A DNA stretch of 64,000 nucleotides from Halegenticoccus tardaugens (GCF_004116405.1 NZ_SDIC01000005.1:1-64000), one strand, 5' to 3'. Shown: positions 45,954-54,713, counted from the stretch's first letter. Program-made: numbers and translations. The notes: generated from the sequence alone by a model not told the origin.

Positions 45954-47111
45954 CTAGTCGCCGGCGGCTTCCCTCTGATCGGGGGCGAAGTCGAGTCCAT
46001 CGATAGTCTCTTCTTCGACGTCGGGATTGTGCAGCGCATCGCCAGTCTCGCCGTCGAACAGGTGAATTCGCTTCACAGGGACGCGGATGGCGACTCGCTG
46101 CCCATCGCTCGCGTAGCGGGTTCCGGGCACTTCGACGATGCGTTCTTCGTCGTCGACATCGACGTAGACGTAGTTAATAGAGCCGAGCGGTTCGACGACG
46201 TTGACCGTTCCAGAGACGGTATGTGGTCCGGGATCGTCGACGATGTCGGCGTTCTCCGGCCGGATTCCCAAAACGATCCTTTGGGCTTCCCCGACGTCTG
46301 TCAGAAGATCCTCCGAGAGGGGGTAATCGAGTCCGCTTCCGACGAGGCGGTCCCCCTCGCGGCGGGCCTCGAAGAAGTTCATCGAGGGCTCGCCGATGAA
46401 TCCAGCGACGAACTGGTTTGCCGGACTGTGATAACACTCGAGCGGCGTCCCCAGCTGCTGGAGTTCGCCCTTGTTGAGGATGGCGATGCGGTCGCCCATC
46501 GTCATTGCCTCCGTCTGGTCGTGCGTGACGTACACAGTCGTGATTCCGAGGTCCTGCTGGAGTTCCTTTATTTCCGTTCGCATGTGCGCGCGGAGCTTCG
46601 CATCGAGGTTGGAGAGCGGTTCATCGAGCAGGAACACCTGCGGTTCGCGGACGATAGCTCGTCCAAGCGCGACGCGCTGTTGTTGGCCGCCGGAGAGTTC
46701 GCTCGGCTTATCGGCGAGAAGGTCCTCGATACCCATCATCGACGCCACACGCTCGACCCGGGCGCTGATCTCCGACGCCGACAGATCCGTCGTCATCTTC
46801 AGTCCGAACGACATGTTCTGTCGCGCGGTCATATGGGGGTAGAGCGCATAGTTCTGAAATACCATGGCGATGTCTCGGTCCTTCGGTTCTTGTTTGTTGA
46901 CCACCTCGTCACCGATACGGATGTTTCCGCTCGTCGGTGATTCGAGCCCCGCGATGCTACGGAGCGTCGTCGACTTTCCACACCCGGACGGGCCGACGAG
47001 AACGAGAAAGTTTCCTTCGTCAAGCTCGATGTCCAATTCCTCGACCCCGACTACCGGGTTGGAGTGGGCGTTGTATATCTTCGTGAGATGCTCTAGTTGT
47101 AAGGTCGCCAT
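45954..47111 (-). CDS. Sugar ABC transporter ATP-binding protein (MsmK/UgpC/MalK type)
   Basis: A 385-residue ATPase. Walker A is GPSGCGKST, the Q-loop MVFQNYALYPHM, the signature LSGGQQQRVALGRA, Walker B VFLLDEPLSNLDA and the switch VTHDQTEA. The C-terminal third (from about residue 240) is the TOBE/OB regulatory domain (IVLGIRPENADI). It is divergent from the two permeases and the binding protein, with 135 nt between starts, and lies upstream of the GH4 genes, so it links uptake with hydrolysis. Confidence 0.9.
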   Translation of the reverse strand: MATLQLEHLTKIYNAHSNPVVGVEELDIELDEGNFLVLVGPSGCGKSTTLRSIAGLESPTSGNIRIGDEVVNKQEPKDRDIAMVFQNYALYPHMTARQNMSFGLKMTTDLSASEISARVERVASMMGIEDLLADKPSELSGGQQQRVALGRAIVREPQVFLLDEPLSNLDAKLRAHMRTEIKELQQDLGITTVYVTHDQTEAMTMGDRIAILNKGELQQLGTPLECYHSPANQFVAGFIGEPSMNFFEARREGDRLVGSGLDYPLSEDLLTDVGEAQRIVLGIRPENADIVDDPGPHTVSGTVNVVEPLGSINYVYVDVDDEERIVEVPGTRYASDGQRVAIRVPVKRIHLFDGETGDALHNPDVEEETIDGLDFAPDQREAAGD

Positions 47112-47246
47112 CTCTGATTATGTGTACTGCCAACGTCTGACTAATAGGTTTCCCTCCAGTGGTCGAAACTGATCGGTTACTCTGTTGCCCGGCGCACACG
47201 GTGCACGGCGAAGGATTTAAGCATGACATGCGTGAACGCGCCTGTA

Positions 47247-48170
47247 ATGTCTTCCGCACAAGCGGCATGGCAAGAGAAAGCAAACCGGTTCCTCGACGAG
47301 GCCGATTGGTACACTCGTGAGACGTGGGTCGGATATGGGCTCGTCGCCCCGGCGACCGCGTTGATGCTCTTCATCATCGTCTATCCGACGCTCCAGGCGA
47401 TCTGGATCAGTTTCCACCAGCGGTCGTTTCTCACTCCAGAAGAATCAACGTGGGTCGGCCTCGCGAACTACGGGCAGTTGCTCGAAGATCCAGTGTTCTC
47501 GACGGCGTTCATCCACACAGTGATATTCACCGTCGGAGCCGTCGGAGCGATGTACCTCCTTGGACTTGGACTCGCGTTACTGTTGCGGCACAACCTCCCT
47601 GGCCTCGGTCTCCTTCGCAGTCTCTCGATGGTCCCGTGGGTGATTCCACCGGTTGTCATCGTCATCATCTGGTCGTGGATGCTTCAGGTCGATTATGGAC
47701 TGGTCAATCTCATCCTGGTTCAGTTTGGCGGTCCGAACAAGTCTTGGTTCGGCGACATTAACCTGGCGCTCCCGCTGGTGATGATGCTCCGAGTCTGGAA
47801 AGACACTCCGTTCGTCGCTATTGCGCTGCTCGCGAGCATGCAGTCGATTCCAGAGGAATATTACGAGGCTGCGCGGATAGACGGGGCCGGAAGTCTCGAA
47901 CAGTTCCGCTACATCACGCTCCCGAACATTTCTTACATCTCGATGGTGATGATCGTCATCGAGGTCATCGCGGCGTTCAACTCATTTCAGATGATCTATA
48001 TCGCAACGGGTGGTGGCCCGGTGAACGCGACGGAGGTTCTCGGGACGTACGTGTACGAACAGGCGTTCGGCCAATACGTGCTCGGCTATGCGTCGGCCAT
48101 CGGTGTGGTGATGCTCGGCTTGCTCACAATCTTCACTGCGGTCTACATCAAACTGGAGAACACCTCATGA
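47247..48170 (+). CDS. Sugar ABC transporter permease 1 (MalF/UgpA type, CUT1)
   Basis: A 307-residue membrane protein with six helices, the first at about residues 27-48 (YGLVAPATALMLFIIVYPTL). The coupling EAA loop reads EEYYEAARIDGAGSLEQFRY then ITLPNI. The ATG at 47247 is preferred; an ATG at 47223 would lie only a few bases after the TATA-like GATTTAAGC near 47213-47221. It pairs with the permease at 48252. Confidence 0.85.
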   Translation: MSSAQAAWQEKANRFLDEADWYTRETWVGYGLVAPATALMLFIIVYPTLQAIWISFHQRSFLTPEESTWVGLANYGQLLEDPVFSTAFIHTVIFTVGAVGAMYLLGLGLALLLRHNLPGLGLLRSLSMVPWVIPPVVIVIIWSWMLQVDYGLVNLILVQFGGPNKSWFGDINLALPLVMMLRVWKDTPFVAIALLASMQSIPEEYYEAARIDGAGSLEQFRYITLPNISYISMVMIVIEVIAAFNSFQMIYIATGGGPVNATEVLGTYVYEQAFGQYVLGYASAIGVVMLGLLTIFTAVYIKLENTS

Positions 48171-48251
48171 ACCACATGTACCTTCAAATCGAAATCCGGC
48201 CCACGTACCATCCGCTGACCACCAGCGCGTCCTGCGCAACGGAGCGTGCCC

Positions 48252-49175
48252 ATGGCAAGTGATACAGCGCCGGAACTCACTCCGGATACGCCTGGACGGT
48301 TCCGTAAGTACCTAAACGTCGAGCAGTACGTAGACGAGACCACCAGCCCTCGACGGGCACTCTTGGTGTATGGACTCCTCTTTCTGTACTTCGTCTGGTT
48401 CCTCGTGCCGGTCATCTGGCTTGCCCTCTCGACTATCAAATCGGGAGAGATTATTCAGGCGAACCGGCTTATTATCATTCCACCGGCGGAGTACTTCACC
48501 CTACAGCATTACGAACAGGTGTTGTCGAACCCACAGTTCATCCAGCTGTTCGTCAATTCGACGATCATCGCTCTCGGCACCGTCGCCCTGACGCTGTCCG
48601 TCAGTATCCTCGGCGCATACTCGTTAAGTCGGTTCTCCTACCCCGGTCGCGCGACGATACTCGTGAGCTTCATGGCGACGAAGATGCTCCCGCCGGCGCT
48701 CATCATCATCCCGTTCTTCCTCATGATGTACTCGTACACCCTCGTCAACACGTATATAGGGATAATTCTCGCACATTCCATCCGAGCGTTGCCGCTTGCG
48801 CTGTGGCTCTTAAAGGGCTTTTTCGACGACATCCCACGGGCACTTGATGAATCCGCACGTATCGACGGCTGTTCGCACCTCCAGACGCTTGCCTATATCA
48901 TCATTCCCCTCGCTCTCCCGGGGATTGCAGTTGCGGCGTTCTACACGTTCGTTACCTCTTGGAACGATTTCCTCTTCGTTTCCGTGCTCTCGCAGAGCGG
49001 CGCGACACGCACCCTCCCGTTCGGTCTCTTCATGTTCCAGAGTCAAAACAGCATCAACTGGGGTGCGACCATCACCGCGGCGACCATCACTGCGGTTCCC
49101 TCCATCGTGTTGTTCGCCCTAGTGCAAAACGAAATCGTCGAGGGACTCGCCAGCGGCGGAATGCACGGTGAATAG
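48252..49175 (+). CDS. Sugar ABC transporter permease 2 (MalG/UgpE type, CUT1)
   Basis: A 307-residue membrane protein with six helices. The EAA loop is IPRALDESARIDGCSHLQTL then AYIIIPLALPG. It starts at the ATG at 48252, 6 nt inside a GTG frame, and lies 81 nt after permease 1. It forms the heterodimeric channel with MalF-type permease 1 and is followed by the binding-protein gene, which has its own TATA box. Confidence 0.85.
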   Translation: MASDTAPELTPDTPGRFRKYLNVEQYVDETTSPRRALLVYGLLFLYFVWFLVPVIWLALSTIKSGEIIQANRLIIIPPAEYFTLQHYEQVLSNPQFIQLFVNSTIIALGTVALTLSVSILGAYSLSRFSYPGRATILVSFMATKMLPPALIIIPFFLMMYSYTLVNTYIGIILAHSIRALPLALWLLKGFFDDIPRALDESARIDGCSHLQTLAYIIIPLALPGIAVAAFYTFVTSWNDFLFVSVLSQSGATRTLPFGLFMFQSQNSINWGATITAATITAVPSIVLFALVQNEIVEGLASGGMHGE

Positions 49176-49273
49176 CGAGTTCCGACGCATCTTTCGTTCG
49201 AATGAGCACGAGGAGCACCGACAGTCGTGAGCAGTGTTGACCTCTCAAATCATCACATCTGAACGACATAATG

Positions 49274-49281
49274 TTTATATA
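49274..49281 (+). promoter_or_regulatory. TATA box of the sugar-binding protein gene
   Basis: TTTATATA is centred about 29 nt before the ATG at 49307. This gives the binding protein a separate, probably stronger, promoter than its permeases. Confidence 0.6.
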
Positions 49282-49306
49282 TGTATAACGTATGGTTGGA
49301 GTTAGC

Positions 49307-50629
49307 ATGGAGAGAGATAGCTACAGTCGACGCCAGTACATACAGTTCGCAACCGCACTCGCCGCTGGTGGACTTGCCGGTTGTACCGGTACCGGTAAAG
49401 ACAACCAGTCCGGCGGAAACAACGGTGATTCCAGCAACAAGGGTATTACGGTCTGGACCGACGCGTGGGACTCACAGGTGAGTGATCTGCAGAATCACAT
49501 CAAGGAGAAGGCCGGGGTGGAAGTTACCTTCACTGACATGCGGTACGACGGCATAAAACAGAAGTTCTTGACGGGTGCGAAGACAGGTACTCCGGATGTC
49601 GTCGAGGCCACGCCAAACCACCGAGGCGACTACGTGACGGCTGACCTCATCGAACCGTTAACAGACCGTGTCAACGAACTCGATTACGCGGACAAATACG
49701 CGGGTCTCGACACGATGAAGTACGAAGGGGAGATCTGGGCGCTTCCGTACATCGGAAACGGCCGCGGCTTCGTTTACCGGAAGGATATCGCAGAGGAGTA
49801 CGGTGGGATTCCGGACGATTGGTCTAAATTTATCGAGATGGCATCTGAGATTACAAGAAGTGAAGATGGCATGTACGGCTTTACCCTGACCACTGAGAAG
49901 GGCAACTCTCGGACGCTCCAGGAGTTCTTCTCGTTCCTCTTCCAGCGAGTCGACACCATCTTCGAACCGAAGGATGACGGGTGGGAGTTGGTTGCTAGCC
50001 CACAGGACATGGGTCAAGTGTTCAAACAGTACTACTGGGATCCGTTCTACGCGACCGATCCGCCGGCCACGAACCCCAATGCGCGTGGTATCGGGTCACT
50101 CGAACACGACATTTCGTACATGAATGGAGACTATTTCGCCATCTCGACCGGTCCGTGGCTCCCTGGCGTATTAGAGGGGTCAGATAATGCGAACGCGGGG
50201 GCGATGGAGAACTACCGTGCGAGCACCGTGACACACAACCCACGTATCGAGGGGGGTGAAAAAGGGACATTCAGGGAGGTGAAGCCAATCTTCATGAACA
50301 AGCACTCCCAAAACAAGGATGCAGCGTGGGAGGCGATCAAAGCGGGTACCAGTCCCGAAGGTATCGAGATGTTCCTCAAGAGTGACCCTGGCAACCAGCC
50401 GGCGCACAAAGACATTGAGTGGAAGGGACCAGAAGAGACCGAAAATCCCGACTGGGCAGGATTCAACGACGTTTTCAAGACGGGCAAATCCTACGGCTTT
50501 TGGAGCGTGAGTAAGGTTGAGGACTCCTTCTATGATCTCAGTCAGGCCGTCGTCTACGACAAAACCGACCCGATGGAAGCTGGCAAGCAGTTGCACGAGC
50601 AGTGGTCTCAAATGTCCGACCAACTCTGA
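49307..50629 (+). CDS. Sugar ABC transporter substrate-binding protein (CUT1)
   Basis: A 440-residue Tat lipoprotein. The signal is SRRQYIQFATALAAGGLAG with the lipobox LAGC, then a Thr/Gly/Asn-rich linker. The mature domain begins GITVWTDAWDSQVSDLQNHI, as in MalE/UgpB-type extracellular solute-binding protein family 1. It shows EIWALPYIGNGRGFVYRKDI at the hinge/pocket. With the permeases at 47247 and 48252 and the divergent ATPase, it completes a four-gene importer. Confidence 0.85.
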   Translation: MERDSYSRRQYIQFATALAAGGLAGCTGTGKDNQSGGNNGDSSNKGITVWTDAWDSQVSDLQNHIKEKAGVEVTFTDMRYDGIKQKFLTGAKTGTPDVVEATPNHRGDYVTADLIEPLTDRVNELDYADKYAGLDTMKYEGEIWALPYIGNGRGFVYRKDIAEEYGGIPDDWSKFIEMASEITRSEDGMYGFTLTTEKGNSRTLQEFFSFLFQRVDTIFEPKDDGWELVASPQDMGQVFKQYYWDPFYATDPPATNPNARGIGSLEHDISYMNGDYFAISTGPWLPGVLEGSDNANAGAMENYRASTVTHNPRIEGGEKGTFREVKPIFMNKHSQNKDAAWEAIKAGTSPEGIEMFLKSDPGNQPAHKDIEWKGPEETENPDWAGFNDVFKTGKSYGFWSVSKVEDSFYDLSQAVVYDKTDPMEAGKQLHEQWSQMSDQL

Positions 50630-50689
50630 GACGGACCCGACAGCGCTCCCAACACCGTTTTCCGGCCACTAAAAACCCCAGAGACCGCC

Positions 50690-51279
50690 CATACTGGAGC
50701 GCCGCTCGTGAGGCATCCCAAAGTGCTCCTGCTGACGCTCGAATCTTTCGAGGCCCCGACATCACTGGTCCAGAGCGCTGTCGCTAGCCGATACGTGGCC
50801 ATCATGCTTGCACCGAGTTGTTGACCTTCCCCTCGTGAACCAGATCGTCGAAAGTCGCAAGCGTCTCACGAATGGGCGTGTACTCGTCCCATCAGTGGAT
50901 ATAGTAGAGGTTGAGGTAGTCAGTCCTGAATCGGTCGAGGTTTCTTCGATTTGGGCTCAGATGTGTTTCCGAGAGAGACCCTGGCCCATTGGGACCTTTG
51001 CTGTCCATCTCTCCATACACCTTCGGGGTGAGAACGAACTGCTCTCGGTCATGGTCGACGAGCCACTTCCCGATGTATCGTTCGCTCTCGCCGAGGGGCG
51101 ACCCGCAAACGTTCGCGGTGTCAATAAAGTTGATGTCGTGCTCCTACCGTATCGAGAAGAGCGTGAGCCGTCGTACGGTCGGTCTCACCCACGCCGTTCG
51201 ATCCCTTTGTGAAACGCCAGGTACCGAGACACAGTCAGGACACTGTGGTCCCGGTAGACCCTAGGGTGGGGTACTCCAT
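50690..51279 (-). pseudogene. Aldo/keto reductase, decayed
   Basis: Minus strand starts MEYPTLGSTGTTVS, hits a stop, then gives LCLGTWRFTKG and, across further frame changes, DINFIDTANVCGSPLGESER with the catalytic Asp and a Tyr-to-Cys change (normally DTANVYG). KWLVDHDREQFVLTPKVYGE with the catalytic Lys, LDRFRTDYLNLYYIH, a stop, and PIRETLATFDDLVHEGKVNN follow. The C-terminal third after MMATYRLATALWTSDVG is lost. Confidence 0.7.
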
Positions 51280-51392
51280 GGCTGCCCGATTTCGCTGTCA
51301 GCGTAAAAGCGCGGACGGTGGCAACAGAACCAAACAGGGATGGAGGCGCCCGAGAGGGAACTAATTTAGGCCCGTGCTGTGAGACCATGCCC

Positions 51393-51839
51393 ATGGAAAA
51401 ACAACCCCGAAATCCGAGCGTCACGGGGCGTGCCCGCACTGGACGCAGGTACTGGTACGTTCTCGCCGGACAGGTTGTCAACGGGGTAGTGGTAACAGTC
51501 TACCTCAGTTTCGCCGCAGCGCGGCTGGTAGTCGCTCCGTCGGACCTCCTGACGGGGGTCGTGCTCTCCTTGGCCAGCTTGCTCAGCGTGGCTGTGTACC
51601 CGTCGCTTTTCAAGGACGCCATATATGTCAACCGGGAGCACGTCGATTGGGCACCGCGTTGGTGGCAGTACGTCGGTGTCGGTATTGGCGTCACGTTCTT
51701 CGCGTACCTCGTGATCCAAACCGTCGGGCGTGACGAAACGCTCGCACCGGTGGCGCTACTTTTCGTCCTTGTTGCCGTCTCGTCGGTTATCTCCGCCGTC
51801 TATCTATACAGACGACATCATGCCGTTGGCGCCCCGTGA
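51393..51839 (+). CDS. Hypothetical membrane protein with four helices
   Basis: About 148 residues from an ATG at 51393; starts at 51387 and further upstream are possible. There are four predicted helices: YWYVLAGQVVNGVVVTVYLS, LLTGVVLSLASLLSVAVYPS, YVGVGIGVTFFAYLVIQTVG and VALLFVLVAVSSVISAVYLY. A conserved-looking polar loop KDAIYVNREHVDWAPRWWQY lies between helices 2 and 3. I do not recognise the family. It lies between the broken aldo/keto reductase and the aldolase-family gene. Confidence 0.6.
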   Translation: MEKQPRNPSVTGRARTGRRYWYVLAGQVVNGVVVTVYLSFAAARLVVAPSDLLTGVVLSLASLLSVAVYPSLFKDAIYVNREHVDWAPRWWQYVGVGIGVTFFAYLVIQTVGRDETLAPVALLFVLVAVSSVISAVYLYRRHHAVGAP

Positions 51840-51975
51840 ACTACCTTGGAGTCGTGTCACGTGGCATCTGCTTTGTATTTCTGTGAACGCTGTGGTCCCT
51901 GACCAAGATGTAGCCTCGATATGCGGCGTCAAGAGCTGAGCAGACAAGAGCCGAGAGTCTTGAAGCGTGCGGAGG

Positions 51976-51983
51976 ATTTATTA
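51976..51983 (+). promoter_or_regulatory. TATA box of the aldolase-family gene
   Basis: ATTTATTA is centred about 27 nt before the ATG at 52007. Confidence 0.5.
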
Positions 51984-52006
51984 GCACTGCCTTAGGTCAT
52001 GACTTC

Positions 52007-52939
52007 ATGCAACGGCAGCCAGGGCCAACGCAGTTAGAGACCGGTCTGCGCAATGTCGCGACGGGGATTCTCACCCCGTTTAGTGAGGAAGACAAGGAGA
52101 TACGCTACGACGCACTCCGTTCGAACGTGCAGTCTCTCTACGACGCTGGCGTCCGAACCTTCCTCGCTTGTGCGAACATCAGCGAGTACCACTCCCTCTC
52201 ACACGAAGAGCGCATCATGGTCACCGAGGAGAGCGTCGATGCGCTGGCGGACGATGCATGCGTTCTCGCGGGTGCAGGAGGGAGCCTGAAGACGGCTACC
52301 CGACTTGTCGAGGCGTTCGAGCGCGTCGGCGTCGATGGCATCATGGTTATACCGCCGATGCACGCGTACAAACACGAGCAGGGGCTCTTGCGGTACTACC
52401 GCGAACTGGCGCAGGTGTCCGATACGGGAGTTCTCCCCTACATTCGTGGGTTCTCCCCGTCCGTTGAATTCCTCGCGGCGCTGACGCGTATCGACAACGT
52501 GGCCGGAATCAAGTATGCACTGGACGACATCGTAACGTTCCGCGAGGCAATCTCCGCGGGTGATACCGATGTGATCTGGGTGGCGGTCACAGAGACGCTC
52601 GCTCCCGAGTTCTATATGGAAGGCGCGGAGGGCTTTACAGCCGGTGTCAGTAACTTTCGCCCTGAAATCGGCCTCTCCCTCATGGAGGCGCTCGAAGCAG
52701 GCGACTACGAGCGCGCGAAGGAGATCCGCGATATAACGCTCGAGTATCAGCGGTTTAGGACCGAACGCGGGCAAAATAATACCTTCGACGGAGCTATCAG
52801 CATCCCGGCGGTCAAGTACGGCCTCGAACTCGCCGGATTCACTGGTGGTGTGGTCAGACCACCGCTGGTCGAACTCTCGCAGGAGGACAGAGCGCGAGCC
52901 GAGGAGATGTACCACCGTATCGAAACGGCCGACGTCTGA
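52007..52939 (+). CDS. Dihydrodipicolinate synthase-family aldolase/dehydratase
   Basis: A 310-residue (beta/alpha)8 Schiff-base enzyme. The catalytic lysine is K169 in VAGIKYALDD, with Y145 in VLPYIRGF as the usual acid/base. The opening is VATGILTPFSEEDKEIRYDA. The family includes DapA, 2-keto-3-deoxygluconate/galactonate aldolase, 5-keto-4-deoxyglucarate dehydratase and others. The context of sugar-acid dehydratases and GH4 enzymes, rather than lysine genes, favours a 2-keto-3-deoxy sugar acid as substrate. It is transcribed toward the split enolase-superfamily gene, 106 nt away. Confidence 0.8.
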   Translation: MQRQPGPTQLETGLRNVATGILTPFSEEDKEIRYDALRSNVQSLYDAGVRTFLACANISEYHSLSHEERIMVTEESVDALADDACVLAGAGGSLKTATRLVEAFERVGVDGIMVIPPMHAYKHEQGLLRYYRELAQVSDTGVLPYIRGFSPSVEFLAALTRIDNVAGIKYALDDIVTFREAISAGDTDVIWVAVTETLAPEFYMEGAEGFTAGVSNFRPEIGLSLMEALEAGDYERAKEIRDITLEYQRFRTERGQNNTFDGAISIPAVKYGLELAGFTGGVVRPPLVELSQEDRARAEEMYHRIETADV

Positions 52940-53012
52940 TGAGTCCGAGCAATCGTGATGTCAGAGTTAGCATTCGCTGGGTGCAGCGGACGGTGGGGCC
53001 CGCTGGTACGGG

Positions 53013-53060
53013 AATATATCGTGATAGAGTCGAGGAGGGATTAATATGGAAGTTCGTTCA
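53013..53060 (+). promoter_or_regulatory. Promoter and first five codons of the split enolase-superfamily gene
   Basis: AATATAT (53013-53019) is centred about 30 nt before ATGGAAGTTCGTTCA (53046-53060, encoding MEVRS). Element B is inserted directly after these five codons. The coding sequence resumes in frame at 54714 with VTAIPLS. Confidence 0.7.
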
Positions 53061-54356
53061 GTGAGCTACCCCACCCTCCCGCTCGCCTGACGGCTCGCGC
53101 TTGAGGGGAGGGCTTCCTGTTTCCACGACGCGCTTTGCAGATACGGACGTATCCACAGGGAGCGCAGTCTCCACAGGCGTTCGAAAATCGCTACGCGATT
53201 TTCGCAGCCCATCAGAATCGCACCGCGATTCTAAGGACGTTGATTCGGAGTGTCCCACTCCTATCTGCTTGATACCGCGAGAAAGAATGTTCCACGCCGC
53301 GTTCGCGTCTCTATCCGCTTCAAACGCGCAGGCGGGGCAGGAGTGTTCACGGACCCACAACGGCTTCTTGGTTGAGACACCGCACGCCGCGCACTCTTTG
53401 GTCGTCTCTCTTGGGTTAACCGCGACGAAGTGCGTGCCTTCGCGTTCGCACTTGTAGTCGAGCATCCGAAGGAACGTCCCCCACGCCACCCCCACTCGGT
53501 TCCGCGAGTTGCCCGGTAGTTCGACCAATCCTTTCGCGTCCAAATCCTCGACCGCCACGAAGTCGTACTCCCGAGCGTAGTAGTTCGACAACTTGTGGAG
53601 GAAGTCACGACGCTTGTTCTTCAACTCGGCGTGACGCTCGGCCACGACCTTCTGCTGTTTCTCCCAATTCGCAGAGCCGTGTTCCTTCCGAGAGAGGTCG
53701 CGCTGTGCGCGTTCTAACCGCTCGCGTTCGTCGGACAGGTCAAGGGATTCGACGGCGATTCCATCGGTGTCGTGGACGTATTTGAGAATCCCCACGTCGA
53801 TACCGACGTACTCCTCGGGATTCTCTGGTTTCTCGGGCGGGTCGTCAGGTGTCTCGACGCCGAGGATGGCGTACCACTTCCCGGTAGGTTCGCGTTTGAC
53901 TGTGACGGTCTTTATCTCGGCGTCGTCTGAGAGGTCGCAGTGGAAGGTGATGGGTATTTCTCCGAGTTTCGAGAGCCACAGTTTTGTCCGACCGCTCGTG
54001 TTTTTGAGCTTGAAGCCGGATTGACTGTAGGTGAAACTGCGGTACTCGCCCGGTGCCTTCCACTTGAGCGTCCCGACACGGTAGCCGTTCTCTTTCCGTC
54101 CGCGAAGCGTCGAGAGGTTGTCGTACAGCCGTTGGACGACCTTTTGGAGAACCTTCGAGTGAACTTGTTTCAGGTCGGTCCACCACTTCTTGAGTCCCGG
54201 CAAGAGCTTCTGCTCGGAGTACGCTGAGGTGTCGCCGTTTCGGTTGAGTCGGTGGAGGAAGTGGTTGTAGACCTGTCTACAGGTATCGATAGTCCATGCT
54301 AACTGCTCTGCGAGGGCGTCGGACGGTCGGAGCCGATACCTGTAGTTGTAGTTCAT
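53058..54356 (-). CDS. tnpB: TnpB RNA-guided nuclease, intact
   Basis: A 432-residue TnpB (RuvC-type nuclease ancestral to Cas12). RuvC motif I is VGIDVGI with D187, motif II is VAVEDLDAKG with E270, and motif III DRDANAAWN holds D350. The zinc ribbon is C322, C325, C340, C343. The N-terminal helical/beta region starts MNYNYRYRLRPSDALAEQLA. Its stop TGA (53058-53060) lies just outside the element and comes from the host TCA codon, so the reading frame ends exactly at the insertion joint. The last 80 codons, beyond the zinc ribbon, should overlap the guide RNA. It is the only undamaged tnpB of the four. Confidence 0.9.
   Translation of the reverse strand: MNYNYRYRLRPSDALAEQLAWTIDTCRQVYNHFLHRLNRNGDTSAYSEQKLLPGLKKWWTDLKQVHSKVLQKVVQRLYDNLSTLRGRKENGYRVGTLKWKAPGEYRSFTYSQSGFKLKNTSGRTKLWLSKLGEIPITFHCDLSDDAEIKTVTVKREPTGKWYAILGVETPDDPPEKPENPEEYVGIDVGILKYVHDTDGIAVESLDLSDERERLERAQRDLSRKEHGSANWEKQQKVVAERHAELKNKRRDFLHKLSNYYAREYDFVAVEDLDAKGLVELPGNSRNRVGVAWGTFLRMLDYKCEREGTHFVAVNPRETTKECAACGVSTKKPLWVREHSCPACAFEADRDANAAWNILSRGIKQIGVGHSESTSLESRCDSDGLRKSRSDFRTPVETALPVDTSVSAKRVVETGSPPLKREPSGEREGGVAH
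53182..53232. repeat. Paired hairpins in the 3' part of the element B tnpB
   Basis: CGAAAATCGC, loop TAG/CTA, GCGATTTTCG (53182-53204) and AGAATCGC, loop ACC, GCGATTCT (53214-53232) lie inside the coding sequence and the expected guide-RNA region. Confidence 0.75.
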
Positions 54357-54365
54357 CGGAAGGTG

Positions 54366-54509
54366 CTACTCGTCGGTAGATTCGGACGTGCGGACGACTT
54401 TCACGTCCGCTCCACACCACCGTTTCGGGACGAGGACGTGAGCACCGTTGCCGGTGGCTTTGGCCGTCCCGTCGATGACTTCGTGGCCTTCGATTTCGTG
54501 TCTGTCCAT
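54366..54509 (-). CDS. Small transposon-encoded protein of element B (DUF2080-like)
   Basis: A 47-residue protein (MDRHEIEGHEVIDGTAKATG, then NGAHVLVPKRWCGADVKVVR) located 9 nt before the tnpB start. It is clearly homologous to the proteins at 2816-2959 and 63123-63278. Function is unknown; it could be a DNA-binding or regulatory partner of the element. Confidence 0.7.
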   Translation of the reverse strand: MDRHEIEGHEVIDGTAKATGNGAHVLVPKRWCGADVKVVRTSESTDE

Positions 54510-54597
54510 CACCTGTGTTTACACATTGTTTCAACTTAAAGGTGGCGGTGGGCCTGTGGACCGAGCGTCGAACGTGTTCGAGAACTGTGCGGCGTTG

Positions 54598-54644
54598 ACG
54601 AGACGCTTCGCGTCTCGTTCGCGCACGAGAGCTTTGCTCTCGTG
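54598..54644. repeat. Paired hairpins in the 5' region of element B
   Basis: ACGAGACGC, loop TTC, GCGTCTCGT (54598-54618) and CACGAGAGC, loop TTT, GCTCTCGTG (54624-54644) are both perfect. Confidence 0.75.
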
Positions 54645-54713
54645 AACGCTGTCTCCCCTTCCCTACTCGTTTCGCTCGCTCGTTGAGGAAGGGACCTTAG
54701 CGCCTCAATTCAG

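Larger units (their letters stand above)
53061..54713 (-). mobile_element. IS1341-type TnpB element B, intact tnpB
   Basis: Element of 1653 bp in minus orientation. Its left end (CTGAATTGAGGCGCTAAGG on the minus strand) follows TTAC, and its right end finishes GTAGCTCAC. Removing it rejoins ATGGAAGTTCGTTCA to GTAACGGCGATTCCG and restores one continuous 387-codon enolase-superfamily gene with no base gained or lost. It holds the small accessory gene, an intact tnpB and hairpin pairs on both sides. No tnpA is present. Confidence 0.85.

Noticed and set aside
45840..46940. A 366-codon open frame on the plus strand
   Set aside because: It is antisense to the well-supported sugar ABC ATPase at 45954-47111. 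Its composition is what high-GC codon bias produces on the opposite strand, and no domain is recognisable.
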